Position numbers and translations under genes: made by a program. Shown here one piece after another: positions 10,354 through 23,192 of a DNA stretch of 64,000 nucleotides. Under the pieces are notes generated by a model. That model ran no database searches and was not told the DNA's origin. It saw only the letters and a program-made list of their open reading frames with translations. The stretch is from NCBI GenBank assembly GCA_015178975.1, contig WHVD01000071.1, forward strand, positions 248,001 through 312,000, read 5' to 3'. This DNA comes from Hysterangium stoloniferum (lineage: Eukaryota; Basidiomycota; Agaricomycetes; Hysterangiales; Hysterangiaceae). Each line of letters begins with the position of its first letter. The stretch's first letter is position 1.

Positions 10354-12340
10354 ACACCGATATGAGTGTTGGGGAAGCACAGTTGCCCTGACAGAGGTAC
10401 TGCACCATCGATTGGATGCACTTGCTACTCATTTCTCTTCGATAATGTGACACATCTCAACCAAGTCAAGAGGAGCCCAATTGCGTCGCCCTTTATTCGA
10501 CCCACTTTGCAGCCGGGGTTGCAGATGTGATAAAGGTATATTATTTGAGCCGATATAAGAACGCATATAGTCACTTTGTATCATCTCCGGGACTTCTGCT
10601 GTTGTCCCCATACACGTGTTAAATACATTTGAGCGGACTAGTCATGCTTGGACTAACCTCCGAATAAGCGACATGTGATTTAAATAAGATATTGTAGATG
10701 GTCTGAAAAAAGCCTCCCACGTCTCCATTTCGATGCATGTCTCCTTCAAGCTCATGTTCCCTTCACGCCAGTTTTGAATCGACAGGATCCATGATCTTAG
10801 AACCGACGTCCTTCACACTGTGCGAGGCACTGTTGGGTGAATTCCTTAAACTAATTCTACTTCATTGAATCCTTGAAAGCAAAGCTGCCATGGGTCGCGA
10901 CGTATCACAGCGCATACAGTCGCCTTTCACCCTCGCCGCGAGCTTAGGCGTTTATGCCATACATCCGTGCAATACACTTGCGGACACCACCAGTGTCTAG
11001 ACTGTCATCTGATTTATAAAAGACAATTATTTCAAACAGAACGTGTATTTGAGAGTTGAATGAAGCTACATAATTTGCCTCGATTCAAAGGCGAATATAG
11101 TCACTTGTAATGATCGCTGCGAGGTTCTCTAGACTGGTTTTGAATATATTGCGAGCACTGACCGTAGCTGTAGTCATATCGGATTTACTAGTGATAAAAA
11201 TTTCCATCGTATACCACTAGGACGGGTTGTCAAAAGAGGCCGTGCCACCTTTATTCTTGTGTTGTTTCCTTGCGAGAACAGGAACCCGGGCCAAGCCATT
11301 GGACAACACGACGATCAAAATACCTGCACTTCTCATCAGTCATGACTTTTCACATTGGATGAGAGAAAGGTAGCTCGTGGTTCCAATCAAGTAAGACCTG
11401 ACAGATAGCCACGACGACCGGGCCCATGGAGGAGCCAATCCACGGGAAATCTCGTTTATGTTGTGTCTCGATATTCCAGTCGTTCGCCTCACACGACACG
11501 CGAGGAAAATTTATTTTACTCGCTATCCAGACATTTCCCCTGCTCCTCCCATTTCAGTTGACTGGAGATAATTCCACCAATTGACATTTCGAATTAGTTC
11601 ATTTCGAGTCTGAACAAGACAGACAATAATACGACTTAATCGTTTTACTATGTGTACCCAAGCATGAATAATTAAATGCGCGGTTTACTAATACGACCCT
11701 GACCACTTCGCATCACCAAGGATATTCAAGTTCGACCCTCAACCACATCGAGAAAGTCCGCTCGGACATCCTCTTGGATATTCCAACCGACTTGCCAACT
11801 CTAGTCATCTTCCTTTCTTTGCTCATGTCTCCCAGAAAATGTAAGTCGCTTGAAAGATGTAAGTCGCTTGATATGGAAAGGGTACACGAGGAATCCAGTC
11901 CTCATTTTCCCGATAAATAATTCTTTAAACTCAATGTCTTGTGGAAACAATATTGATAGTATGGATGAGGTCAAGAGCAGCCGATGAGGACCGGTGAAGA
12001 TGGTATCTCTGTATTTATACTGATTATTATTATCCATGTCAACATGATTACTCAAATGACAGCCTGATTGACTGTATAATTATAGCATTTATGAACTATA
12101 GAGAGTCATCGCACAGACGTACTATTATCTGCCACGGGTGTACGGGAATGTCGCAGAGGCTACGAAATTGGTGTGATAAATTAGGACGATGCTATGAGAG
12201 TATCTTGGGGGCTGGAATATTAAATGAGGGTCAATGGGCACATTTAAACGTGAAGGGAATGGCATGCAGTATATCCTCTGCAAGCACAGTCCCAGCATTC
12301 TAGCTGGAAATTGACTCTCCCTCTGCCTGAATCATGAAAG
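10354..12340 (+). repeat. T block after A1 copy 2 (longest)
   Basis: About 2 kb of tail sequence that recurs, in pieces and in both orientations, after most A copies. It contains several diverged copies of a motif around gcgcatatagtcact followed by catacatgtgttgaatacatt (near 10,555, 10,910 and 11,093). The distal part keeps protein-like frames in several copies, such as SWSHIGFTSD and FVWENRKPGQAIGQH; the latter is followed by a plausible GTAGCT..GACAG intron. It may hold an old downstream gene. Confidence 0.7.
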
Positions 12341-12760
12341 TGCAGCATGTCATCCTGCTGAGAATGTACAGAGAAGCTGTATTACGTTGAAATATAACCT
12401 CACGAACTCGACAGCTGCTATATTATGCCGTGACAATTCACCAAAATACTCCTAGCTGTCATGTGTGCGCTTCGAAGTAGACGATCTCACTTGTGTAGCA
12501 GTAGCATCTTCTCCGAACTCCATATCAGGGTTGGAAAAGAGGGTGTTTGACCTGGAGAACGCCTTGCTCCATCACTCGACACGATCTCAAATCACGTAAC
12601 GCCGAGATGCTCTAACTGGATGATATTATTATTTTCCTTTTTTCAATTACTTTGGAGGGCGAATAAATATTGAATAAACCCGCAAAGTTTGAGGCAATGT
12701 GAGAGCACTTCTTCAGTGCTGAGTCCGTGACGAAAACTGCATCGATGATAACTCAGAATG
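12341..12760 (+). repeat. mosaic with B-tail fragment
   Basis: 12,300-12,350 resembles the end of a U block. 12,475-12,722 matches the B tail in + orientation (compare 62,220-62,480). This is the turning point of the large inverted repeat between units 2 and 3. Confidence 0.5.
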
Positions 12761-13845
12761 CTTTTGAGATTCTTGGTTGTTGACTAATAGCTATATATAT
12801 TGTAGGATTACATGTGTACATCTCAGCGGCAACGATTATTCCTGGACAATTTTTGAGCCGAACAGAGATGACTGGTATTTTAATCATCGTGTTGTCCAAT
12901 GGCTTGCCCCGGGTTCCTGTTCTCGCAAGCAAAAAACACATGACTAAAGGTGGAACGGCCTCCTTTGACAACACGTCTTAGTGGTATGCGATTGAAATGT
13001 TTATCGCTAGTAAATCCGATATGACTGCAGCTACGGTCAGTGCTCGCAATATATTCAACACCAGTCTAGAGAACCTCACAGCGGTGATTACAAGTGACTA
13101 TATTCGCCTTTAAATCGAGTCAAATTATGTAGTTTCATTCAACTCTCAAATCCACACTTTGTTTAAAATGTTTTGTCTTTTATAAATTGGATGACAGTCT
13201 AGACACTGCTGTTGTCCGCAAGTGCATTCAACGGATATAGGGCATAAACGCGAGGAACCTGCTCAGCTTGCGGCGAGGGTGAAAAGTGAATGTATGCGCT
13301 CGTATACGTCGCGACTCATGGAAGCTTTTCTTTCAAGTATTGGATGAAGTACAATTAGCTTAATGAATTCACCCAACAGTGCCTCGCCAAGTGTGAAGGA
13401 CGTCAGTTCTAAAATCATGGATCCTGTCAATTCAACACTAGTGAATGGGACATGAGCGTGAACGAGACATGCATCTACATGGAGATGGGGGAGGCTTTTT
13501 CAGACCTTATATAATATCTTATTTAAATCATATGTTGTTGATTCGGAGGTTAGATGACTAGTCACCTCAAATGTATTTAACACATGTATGGGGACAACAG
13601 CAGAACTCTCAGCGATGACATAAAGTGACTATATGCGTTCTTACATCGGCTCAAATCATACATCTTTATAACATCTGCAACCCTAGCTGCAAGGTGGGTT
13701 GAATAAAAGGCGACACAATTGGGGTCTTCTTGATTTGGTTAAGATGTGTCGCATTGTCGAAGAGAAATGAGTTGGAAGTGCATCCAATAGATGGTGCAGT
13801 ACCTTCGTCAGGGCAGCCGTGCTTCCCCAACACTCATATCGGCAT
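12761..13845 (-). repeat. T block of A1 copy 3
   Basis: Reverse-complement counterpart of 10,354-11,340. 12,723-12,880 is nearly identical to 28,955-29,110, which points to a more recent exchange or duplication between these two places. Confidence 0.75.
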
Positions 13846-15460
13846 CTAATTAGACCCTACCGACCCACGAGTGGAAGGTGTCGCGACGACACAAAGGAAG
13901 GAACGCACGGTGAAATCCAAACACTGAATGTGGGAACGGATGTATTCTTCATTGGTAGAGCCGCGCATTATGTCACAATGTGGAAGGAGTAAAATGAGAA
14001 TGGCGATGGGGTCGAGGCTGAGCACCGTGGTACACGCGGATTCGGGGTCACAAGATCCAGCTATCAGCTTCAGAGTCAACGCGATTATGTGCTCCCCACA
14101 CCAGAGGAGATCCAACTTTGGACTCGTGTGCGTCAGAATCAGGCTGTAGGAAAGTGTCGTAGGCGGGGGTAAGACGGTGCTGGACAGTCAAATATTGTGA
14201 ACGTACCGCACGATGGGCCCAATGAACGATGAAACCACATTCAACTGGTTGATGTGATCGGAGAGAAGTATGCTATTGTTGAAGAAGGTTTTCAAGCACT
14301 CAATACTCCAAAGTAGGAAATGTGATGTGCTCAAACCGACATGACGTGACAATAGCTATATTCATATTTGTGTCGTCCACTAACACCTTCAATATAGGTC
14401 CAGCAATATCTCGAAACCATGCATCTTGGTGGCTGCAACACACGAGAAGCCGTATAGGATGGTCCAAATGGAGAGATAGTTGCCGGTGACTCTGTCTGTT
14501 ATGGTTTTGGTGGGCTGGCTGGATGAAATGATGTCATGTCGCGACGCACGGTTGTAACCATAATTCAATGAAACCTCTGATCGCTGTGAGCTCCTCTACA
14601 GATAGTTGGCGCACGTGGCAGACCGCTTCCGTGATATACACAAGGTGCAAAAGGAGTGTGCAAAACCATTATCGCTCGTTTCCGAATTTGAGCCGGGTAT
14701 GTGGGTCTACGGCCTCAGACATGAGTATTTCGAGCATGACGCTTTGTTATCCCTACCTCATCAAATCAACACTCTCTTGAACTAGTATTCCCAGTCTTGG
14801 CAGTGTCAAATACGTTTTCAAAAACTTGTCAAAGGCCCCGTCTTCTCGATGCAGTCGACTTATGATTTCCTTGTATATTGTCAGCTTTACCATCAGCGAA
14901 GCTGTCTTGGCACTCTGAAGAACTTTCATCCCGACCCTCTCCATACCGACTCCACAGAAATACCCGGGGCTAATTTCAACACTTGAGGATGTCTCAAGAT
15001 ACCGTGAGATCATTCCCCAGTCCCTGGCATGACTGGGATATGGGCTGAGGTTGGATTTCTTGTTGATGGATATCTTAACCGCAGTTGGTGGGTCATGGTA
15101 GCTCGTTTCTCCTTGACACTGAAATGTGGTGGATGTGACACAGATCCTATGGAAATAGCATTACACTTTACTCACCAACTCGTCAACCCAAACCTCTATA
15201 TTGTTTGCAGACAGCTGTAAGTGCTGCTCGTTATCGGGGGCCCGATAACATAGATCATGACCTGGTTCATTGCAGCTCCATCGTTCCCTGAGCTTCAACC
15301 GGAATCTTTTCCTCATCCACTCTTCATTTATCTTGTCCTGTTGCGCCGAGGTCAATACAGCTGGAGAAACTAACGGTGGTAGTTCCTCAAGGCCTTCAAG
15401 GTGCGACTCAGCCGTTTCCAAATCTTGATTACCCAGGGTCATCTCGTTGAACGTAGACAT
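13846..15460 (-). pseudogene. A1 family gene, copy 3
   Basis: Exon 1 (15,460 down to about 15,176) is intact and encodes MSTFNEMTLGNQDLETAESH to VWVDEL, ending at GTGAGT. Exon 2 follows after a short intron and ends at GTAGGG near 14,756. Most of the start of the third exon is missing or scrambled; the later part (VEELTAIRGF region, HQDAWF region) is recognisable in broken frames. The C-terminal segment LWCGEHIIALTLKLIAGSCD is open at 14,115-13,846. It faces copy 2 in convergent orientation. Confidence 0.7.
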
Positions 15461-17490
15461 TGGTGGGTAGTAGTCGTATTTACGCTCGAATGGGATATCG
15501 CGTCACCGCCATGAGCCATATAAAATGCAGTGTATTAAGCTACCCCACTACGTTCTTACGCCTCCCGCTTAAGTCACACAGCATCTAATAATAGTGAAGT
15601 CGATTGTCACCCGATAGTGTAGTATTTCTGGCGTTCTTAAGCATCAGAGTTCAAAGCAATACGGCTTTTCTGATATTCGAAAAGTGACATTGCCATAAAT
15701 GCTGTTAAGAGCGATGCTTTCCGGCTTCTGCATTCAAGCTGTGAACCTTAAACCTTATCAGGGAAGATTGAGCGCTTCCTGTTTGATTTTAGCCAGACTT
15801 TCAACAAGGAGAAACCCAGGTCACGTGATAGTCAAGTCGGGTTTATTTCGGGTTTATTCTGGACAATGTGATTTCCTCATTCACCCTTGCCATGCTAAGG
15901 GGCTTGAATTTTGTGGAACCCCTGAGGCAGACAGAGAGGAATCCCAGGGTTCTCAAGGTAGATTTCATTGTGTTGAAATCAGTTCTCGAAGCTCATAAGA
16001 ATAATGAGGAAAGATAAATATAATTCACGTTTGACCTGTGTGTGTCATAGGAGGGAAAGATACCATGATTACAAGACACATATACTACCTATACTATTAA
16101 TATCCTTCTTGACAATAATCCCAGTGTGGCAACAAAGGATTATACTAAAATCAAAGAACAAGGGTGTGGGACATTGCCGGTGTAAAACCTCATGCATGCT
16201 TGCACAACCCTATATTCTAACACATTCATCTATGTAAGTGTCGGGATTAAATGTCTCTGGTTGTGGCGTGTCGATCATGGTTGTATTAATTCGATCCTTT
16301 CTGGCAGATCCCCCTATTATTATCTTTCCCCCTAACCTGACACTATTGATGCATATAGAATGCTCTTCGAAGTCACAATGACAATTCAGATGAATTATTG
16401 TGACCTACCCGTACCTAGACCTATTCCAGGCAGAACTCTTCTGGGATGTCAAGAATCACCGTGCTGGGCTATCATATATGTGCCCCTTGTCTGCCATCAT
16501 CCCATGCCCTCCATTGCTGGTCACTCCACTGTCCTTTGAGCTCCAAAAATGTCTCTGTAACAGTCTCTTTTTGTTCCCACACAATAGTCATTCATCGGAG
16601 CTCTGAGTTGTTGCCCCAATCCATCCTTCATCGTCTCATGTTTCAATATTTGTCAGCAAGGGAAATACTGAGCCACTCTGAGTTCATCCAAAATCCTAGG
16701 CTGATCATTGGCTATTGTTATAGCAAAATGGGGCGAGGGGAGGGGGGGCGAAGCTATGATGCCTGTTAAGGTAATGTATTATAATGCCATGACTCTGAAC
16801 AACAAGGATATTTATTGAGAATGTCCTCGGTATCACTCTACACCACAATACAACTTAGATATGTACAACCGGAATTCCGTTCAATGACATTGCCAACGGT
16901 CGAGGCATCAGACTGGTTCAAAAGCAGTCCAGGTCATTTGCTGCCTGTGAGATGTATACATGTGGTCCCACAATATATTTAATACCTAGTCAAAAAGCAT
17001 GAGTTTTGCCATGTTTAATGGTATAATCGATACAATCCTCGTCACCAATGCATCCCATAGTTGCACTGAGCACATGAAATGACTGTCTGTGCTCTTAACC
17101 CACATAATTCCTGGCAGTTGATTGCACACATGTAGTCCTCCAATGTATTTAATTATTAGTGACATATGACGAATCATACTAATTTACAGGCATCATTGAC
17201 CCAGTGTTCGTCATGGACTCAGCACAGAGCTGCAATGAGAATAAGGAGTGACTATATGCACTCTGAAATTCCCTCAAGCTACGCATTTGTTTTCAATGGT
17301 TAATCGTCTTCCGAAGGCAACTAAAATTGGGAAATGATGTGATGCTCATCTCAGTTTGTTTCAAGTATAGCAGCAATATCTGAGTAGAAATCATATCAAA
17401 TTATGTCAAATTATGGAGCAGGACGCTCATCAGTTCAAACCCCGTTTGTTTAACTCTGATATCGATTTCAAAGGAGATGCTACTCCTATG
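15461..17490 (-). repeat. U block and B tail upstream of copy 3
   Basis: On the minus strand this runs from the B tail (17,490-16,760) into the U block (16,760-15,461). It preserves the composite order B core, B tail, U, A. No separate gene is convincing. Confidence 0.65.
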
Positions 17491-17783
17491 TCAGTAAAAT
17501 GGTGTGGCCACCACAAAAAGGAAGAGGTGGTCAGTGGCCGATAAATTACCAAGACACTCAAGACTGAACCGGTTGGTGATACACTGTTCGATCAGTTGGT
17601 TATTAGTAGAGCAGCACATTGTGTCACAATGTGGAAAAAGAGAAACAAGAATGGCCACAGTATGGAGGCTGCGCACTGTGGTAACGCGCGGCTTCGGGAT
17701 TGGAAGATCCAGCTATCCTGAATTTGCCGTGTGCCCTTCCATATCAAACAACTTGCATCTTCTGGAGGGTCTGAACACAGCAA
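17491..17783 (-). pseudogene. B family gene, C-terminal fragment
   Basis: Only the last conserved part of the B core remains. It aligns with the ACTTVRSLDTIAILVSLLPH region of A copies through RSLHTVAILVSLFPHCDTMC. This segment is closer to A than other B copies are, so it may be a mixed copy. The frame is broken and nothing upstream is preserved. Confidence 0.5.
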
Positions 17784-17815
17784 GGAGGATCATTAGAGTC
17801 GGAAGGTTTATTTAA

Positions 17816-19789
17816 AAATTCAAGAGAATTTTAGACTCTTTCTCGACGTGTCTTAGGGTCGAACTTGAATACCCCCAGTAATGCGTAGCTGTCAGGGTCA
17901 TATTATTAGTAGACCGCATGTCCAATCCTTCATATTTGGGTACACATAATGAAACGATTAAGGCGTTTTATTGTATGCCTTTTTTTAGACTCGAAATGAA
18001 ATAATTCAAAAATTACAATTGATGGAATGATCTCCAGTCAATTGACATGGGAGCAGTGGGGGAAATGTCCAGATACCGGGGGAAATGAATTTTCCTCGCG
18101 TGCCGTGTGAGGCGAACGACTGAAATATTGAGACAAACCATGAACGAGATTTCCCGTGAATTGGCTGCACCATGAGGCAGGTCATCATGGCTATTTGTCA
18201 GCTCTTATTTGAGAGGAACCACGAGCTACCGTTCTCTTATCCAATGTGAAAGGTCATGAATGATGAGAAGTGCTGGTACTTTGATCATCATGTTGTCCAG
18301 TGGCCTCACCCGGCTTCCTGTTCTCCCAAACAAATAACACAAGAATAAAGGTGGCACGGCCCCCTGTGACAACACGTTCTAGTGGTATGTCATTGAAATG
18401 TGTATCGCTAGTAAATCCGATATGACTCCAGCTACGGTCAGTGCTCGCAATATATTCAACATCAGGGGAGAGAATCTCGCAGCGATCATTACAAGGGACT
18501 ATCTTCGCCATTAAATTGAATCACATTATGTAGCTTCATGCAACTCTCAAATCCGCCTTCTGTTTGAAATGATTGTCATTTAAAAATAGGATGTCAGTCT
18601 AGCCCCCGCAAGTGTATGCCACGGATGTATGGCATCACTGTGTGGAACCTGCAAGGCCCGCGGAGACGGTGAAAGGTGACTGTATGTGTTCCTCTATTTC
18701 ACAACCTCTGAGCTATTCTCAAGTTTTCAATGAAATAGAATTAGTTTAGGGAGTTCGCGCAACAGTACCTCGCAAGGTGTGAATGGTGTCAGTTCTATGA
18801 TCATGAATACTGGTGATTGAACACTGGGATGAAGGTAAAATGAGCCGGAACGAGACATGGATTGAAATGAAGATGGGGGAAGCCTTTTTTAGACCTTCAA
18901 TAACACCTTCATTAAACAAGTGTCGTTCATTCGGCAGGTAGTCCAAGAATCACTATCTGAGTCACTATGACCAAGTCATCTCCGTTCAGTTGAAAAACGG
19001 TGCAGGAATAATTGCTGCTGATGAGATGTACACATGTAGTCCTACAATATATATAACTATTTTTCACAAACCACGAAAGCTACCAATTCAGAGGAATTGC
19101 AGACCCAGTTTTCGTCACGGACTCAGCACACAGCTGTAATAAGAATAAGAAGTGATTGTATGCGCTGTGGAATTGCTTCCTATGCTAATATTAAATACGG
19201 CTCCACCAACAGGTTGAAACCATATATCTTGGTCGATGCAACCCACAAAAAGCTGAATAGGATCTTGATTAACCCAAAGTCATTACTGCCAACTTTTGCG
19301 CCAATGAGGACTGAATTATTCGTGTACCATTTCCATATCAAGTGACTTGCATCTTCTGGAACATCTGAGCAAAGAAAGGAAGATCACTAGAGTTGGCATG
19401 TCGGTTGGAAAATCCAAGAGGATTTCCAAATGGGTTTTCTCGAGGTCGCTGACGGTCGAACTTGATATCCCTGGGGATGCAGAGTCGTCAGGGTCGTATT
19501 AGTAAACTGCGCATCCAATCCTTCATACTTGGGTACAAATAGTGAAACGATTCCGTTGTATTATTCACCGTCTTGTTCAAACTCAAAATGAAATAATTCA
19601 GTATGACAATTGGTGGAATGATCTCCAGTTAACTGAAATGGGAGGAGTAGGGGAAATGTTCGGATAGCGAGTAAAATAAATTGTCCTCGCGTGACGTGTG
19701 AGACGAACGACTGAAATATTGAGACACAACATAAAGGAGATTTCCCATGGATTGGCTCCTCCATGCGGCCAGTCATCATGGCTATTTTT
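17816..19789 (-). repeat. two T blocks joined by a mosaic piece
   Basis: 17,830-18,960 is a T block on the minus strand. 18,961-19,090 resembles B tail. 19,100-19,270 holds a short A-like fragment (minus) reading PIQLFVGCIDQDIWFQPVGG, comparable to PIRLLVCCIHQDAWFRDIAG. 19,300-19,789 is a second T block start. It has been rearranged repeatedly. Confidence 0.6.
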
Positions 19790-21561
19790 ATAGTGTGCGT
19801 GCTGTAAAACCATGATTAAAATTAATTTCAAATTACAATGGAATAAGCACATATGTACATACCTTGCACCATGCTTTCACCCAATGTTGCTTGCATGACA
19901 CCCACTCTTTTTCCATGTATCGCAACCACATCGGCTGATCTGCCCACTCTATCTGTATTTCTTCCCACTTATTATTAAATTCCTTCGGTGTTTCAGCCTT
20001 AAGCAAATCCTGCAATGCAATCTGAATATCATGGAACGTTTCAGCATGGTCTTCTTTGCAAGACATGTGCTTAAGAACAATCTGGTGGAAAATTGAAAAA
20101 AAAAATTTAAATGATGATAAAAGAAAGTACCTTTGCTTTAATGTTTTTGTGCCAGGCCTGCCAAAGATGCCAATAGCAGTACAATACATGTACTGGAGTG
20201 TCAGAGAATGCTGAGGTAATGGCCAAGGCCTCTGTGTCGGAACAATCTATCATAATTGTGTGGGGATCAAAATAGCAATTCTGTTGAATCCACTCCCGGA
20301 ATTGCTTCAATGGGTAACTAAGTACCAGAACATGAGAGGGATTGAATAAGATTCTATAAACTGTGACACTTACTGTGATTTGTGGTTTGTGAGTAGGAAG
20401 CTCAATGGTACACCTTTGCCAGTAATGCAATCTCTACCTAACAATGTACTCAAATATACATTTTCTCCATTTTTTCCATGGGATGTATTGTGGGTTGAAT
20501 CTAAACAGACTGTATCACCATATCGTGGCATTAACTGGAGTAAGTTAGAGTGTCTGTGATGCCAATACACAAAATAAAAATATTCACTAACCTGACACTG
20601 CCATGACGAGCATAAAGCTATTATGTAGCCTCCTCGAGCTTCTTCACCTTGGGTAGCCTCATGTGATACTTGCCACCCCTTTTCTCGAAGCTTCACAAGC
20701 CATAACCAGAGACTCTCATCTGCATTTTCATCCAGATATGTATCTTTATTTGCTTTTCTTTGCACAGCATTGTAGATATCCTGGGAACTGATCTTGAGAC
20801 TAAAAGGCATTTCTTTTACTTCTGTTGTGATCTACAAACAATATAAGGCTTAGATAACTGATAGTGATGAGAATCTTAGTAGCACACCTTAGATAATTCT
20901 TCACTGGTCATTCAAAGCATGGCTTTGATTGATTTCGGATCAAAGCCCTCATTTATCTTATCATCCAGCCATTGTCGTATCTCATCTGGACTCCTCGAAG
21001 CTTTCATATCATTCAAAGAAGCAGGATCTGTAATATTCTTCAATTATAAGAAAACCTTATCAATGTACTAAAAATACGGACCATGACCATTGTGCATCCA
21101 ATGATATTCAATCTGCACCCCTGTTGCATCCACAAGTTGTGATATATGTACCTTCGCATTGCAATCACATTTAATACTTGTATTGCATTGGTGTCATTTG
21201 CTAGGACTCACATCATTGTTAGCCTGAGAATGGTATGAACCGGCATGGTCACAGTCATAAGTATCTTTCCACAAATATTTACTTCACCGTGTAATGTGTT
21301 TTTCTGAATATGTTCATATTAGATAATGTGGTTTGTCATTTTTAGCAGACACAGACACATACTGGGAACATAATGTTTTTTAAGATGCCAATTGGTCTTT
21401 CGAGATTGTAGTTTCAACCATTCCTTCCAAGTGTCACCTAGCAACTGGAAACAATGAGGATTTTCAGTGTGTACTTCTTCAGTGAGGAGTCGCTTGATAG
21501 CCAGTTTCACTGCTTCTGCTGTCATAATGATGTGAATATTGGAGTTTTCTTGTGAAAACAA
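19790..21561 (-). CDS. MULE transposase, nine exons, C-terminus missing
   Basis: Predicted exons on the minus strand: 21,561-21,363; 21,303-21,212; about 21,176-21,082; 21,027-20,888; 20,831-20,592; 20,534-20,374; 20,317-20,131; 20,091-19,863; and from 19,801. All introns have GT..AG ends and are 35-70 nt. Exon 6 has CLDSTHNTSHGKNGENVYLS, carrying the first catalytic Asp. Exon 7 has MIDCSDTEALAI with the second, then CYWHLWQAWHKN. The third acidic residue would lie beyond the truncation. Exon 4 contains one in-frame TGA. Exon borders 2 and 3 are uncertain. It would cut and move DNA in the nucleus, but this copy cannot be complete. Confidence 0.8.
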
Positions 21562-21709
21562 ACTTTATTTGACACTGTGACCAAACAAACACGATGCGAA
21601 TGACACGAATGTGTATTACAAAGCATGTGGGTGCTGTCGCCTAATGTCGCCTAAGGTAACATTTTCACGTCGGAGTGGGTTTATAAGGTCACCCCTCACT
21701 CCCTTACAG
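19790..21709 (-). mobile_element. Mutator-like DNA transposon (MULE), 3'-truncated
   Basis: A foreign insert between a T block (break near 19,789) and a U block (resuming near 21,710). It carries a multi-exon MULE transposase on the minus strand, cut soon after the last visible exon starts. No terminal inverted repeats are obvious and no target duplication is seen. The transposase exons are mostly open, so the copy is much younger than the surrounding A/B units. Confidence 0.8.
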
Positions 21710-22007
21710 TATGCGTGCCCCTCGTCTGCCATCTTACCACCCCCTTCATTGCTGGTCATTCCACTCTCCTTTGAGCTCTAAAAGGTCTCTGTAACAACCC
21801 GAATAATTGTGGCCAGTGAAATGCATATGTGTATTCCTGAAATATATTTCATTATTAGTTACAAATGACGAGTCCTACAAATTCGAAGGCATCATTGACC
21901 CAACATTTGTCACACTCTCAGCACAGAGCTGTAATTATAATAAGAAGTCACTGTATGCGCTCTGAGATTCCTTCAAACTATACAGGTTTGTAAGGGTTAA
22001 TCCTCCT
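21710..22007 (-). repeat. U block / B tail remnant beside the MULE
   Basis: Matches the U block near 41,940 and then B tail. An A core would be expected between here and 19,789; it is absent, and the MULE occupies its place. Confidence 0.6.
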
Positions 22008-22700
22008 TCAAAGTGAACTACTAAAGTAGAAATAGTGAGCTCCTCCTCTTAGTTTGTTCCAAGTATGTAGTGATGTGTAAGAGGAAAAAATACTTGTGAC
22101 GGTATTAAGATCGTGAGCTGGGGTGGATGCGAATGTTGGGTCAGAAGATCCAGATTTTAGCTTCAGTGCTACCGCACTTAGTCTTTCCCCAACCGACAAC
22201 TGCGGCCAATACGGACTCATTTGAGTGAGAATTAGAGAGGTGAGTTAATTTCATGTGCGAATGTGGAACAATAGTGGACGAGAAAAAATAGAGAATAGTC
22301 TAAAAAGGACTTTCCATGAGCCAAGAAAAAATCTTTCCCCTCTGCATGTATTTCCTACGATTACTGCGAAAGGGACAATAAAGTATCTTTATAATTTTAA
22401 AGGATCAAGGCACGATAAATTTCGGTGGATGTTTAAAGTAAATGTAGATGCAACCTTGTCCCACTTGGTAGATGTGGTTATTTACGTATAGTGTAATGAT
22501 GTATTCTCAGTTGACGGCTGACGCAGTATGTGAAGGCATCGCAAATAGGATGTATAGGTTTGACAGTATGACCTGTGATTCTCGGCTTCGTATGGTCAGG
22601 ATTCTACCATTGACTGCGAATGTATCCCGTATGTACCACATCATCGAGTTGAAACTCCACCTGCGGCGACGGTTAAAACTCACTGTATGGGCTCTTAATT
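22008..22700 (-). pseudogene. B family gene copy with internal deletion
   Basis: The C-terminal part (22,220-22,008) encodes SVGERLSAVALKLKSGSSDP. The part near 22,490-22,330 matches the region that reads DEVASTF in A copies. About 350 bases present in the B copy at 42,739-43,740 are missing at about 22,330, where the sequence jumps between two family segments. It is broken. Confidence 0.6.
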
Positions 22701-23192
22701 AACCTGGATGAAAATATGGTAACAACTATGATAATTTACTAATCCGGCTATAATGCGTCTCAAACCCAGGGGGAACGGCAGTATGTTCCTGCTGGGTTTG
22801 TTGAGTGGGCATTACTCAATAGACATGTTCAGAACTTACCTTGAGATTAATCCTAAAGTACCGCATAATATAGTGCGAAATATACTATAAACTATGAATG
22901 TGTTAGATTTCAGGCATCATCCAAGCTCGCCCTGTGTGCTTTTGGATGTCATTTTCCCATTGTCTCTTTGTTTTCCATTTGTGTTTGCACTGTTCCCATT
23001 CTACTCCCCTCTTTCTAATTTTATTGTCATAGTGTTTAAATCCATAGTTGTATGGATAAACGTTCCCTGCACCATTGTGAGGGAGCCCAGCTCTGATCAT
23101 GGTCAACGCAACGCGGTAGAATCAACTCTCTGGCTGACTGCACCATAAAAGGTCAGCCATCCCTTTGGGACGAGTACACCTGCTACACACCA
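22701..23192. repeat. spacer repeated at 43,900-44,260
   Basis: 22,720-23,040 matches 43,900-44,260 in direct orientation, including ggtaacaactatgataattt and actatgaatgtgttagattt. The last 90 bases resemble the leader just before an A start. No gene is evident. Confidence 0.65.
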
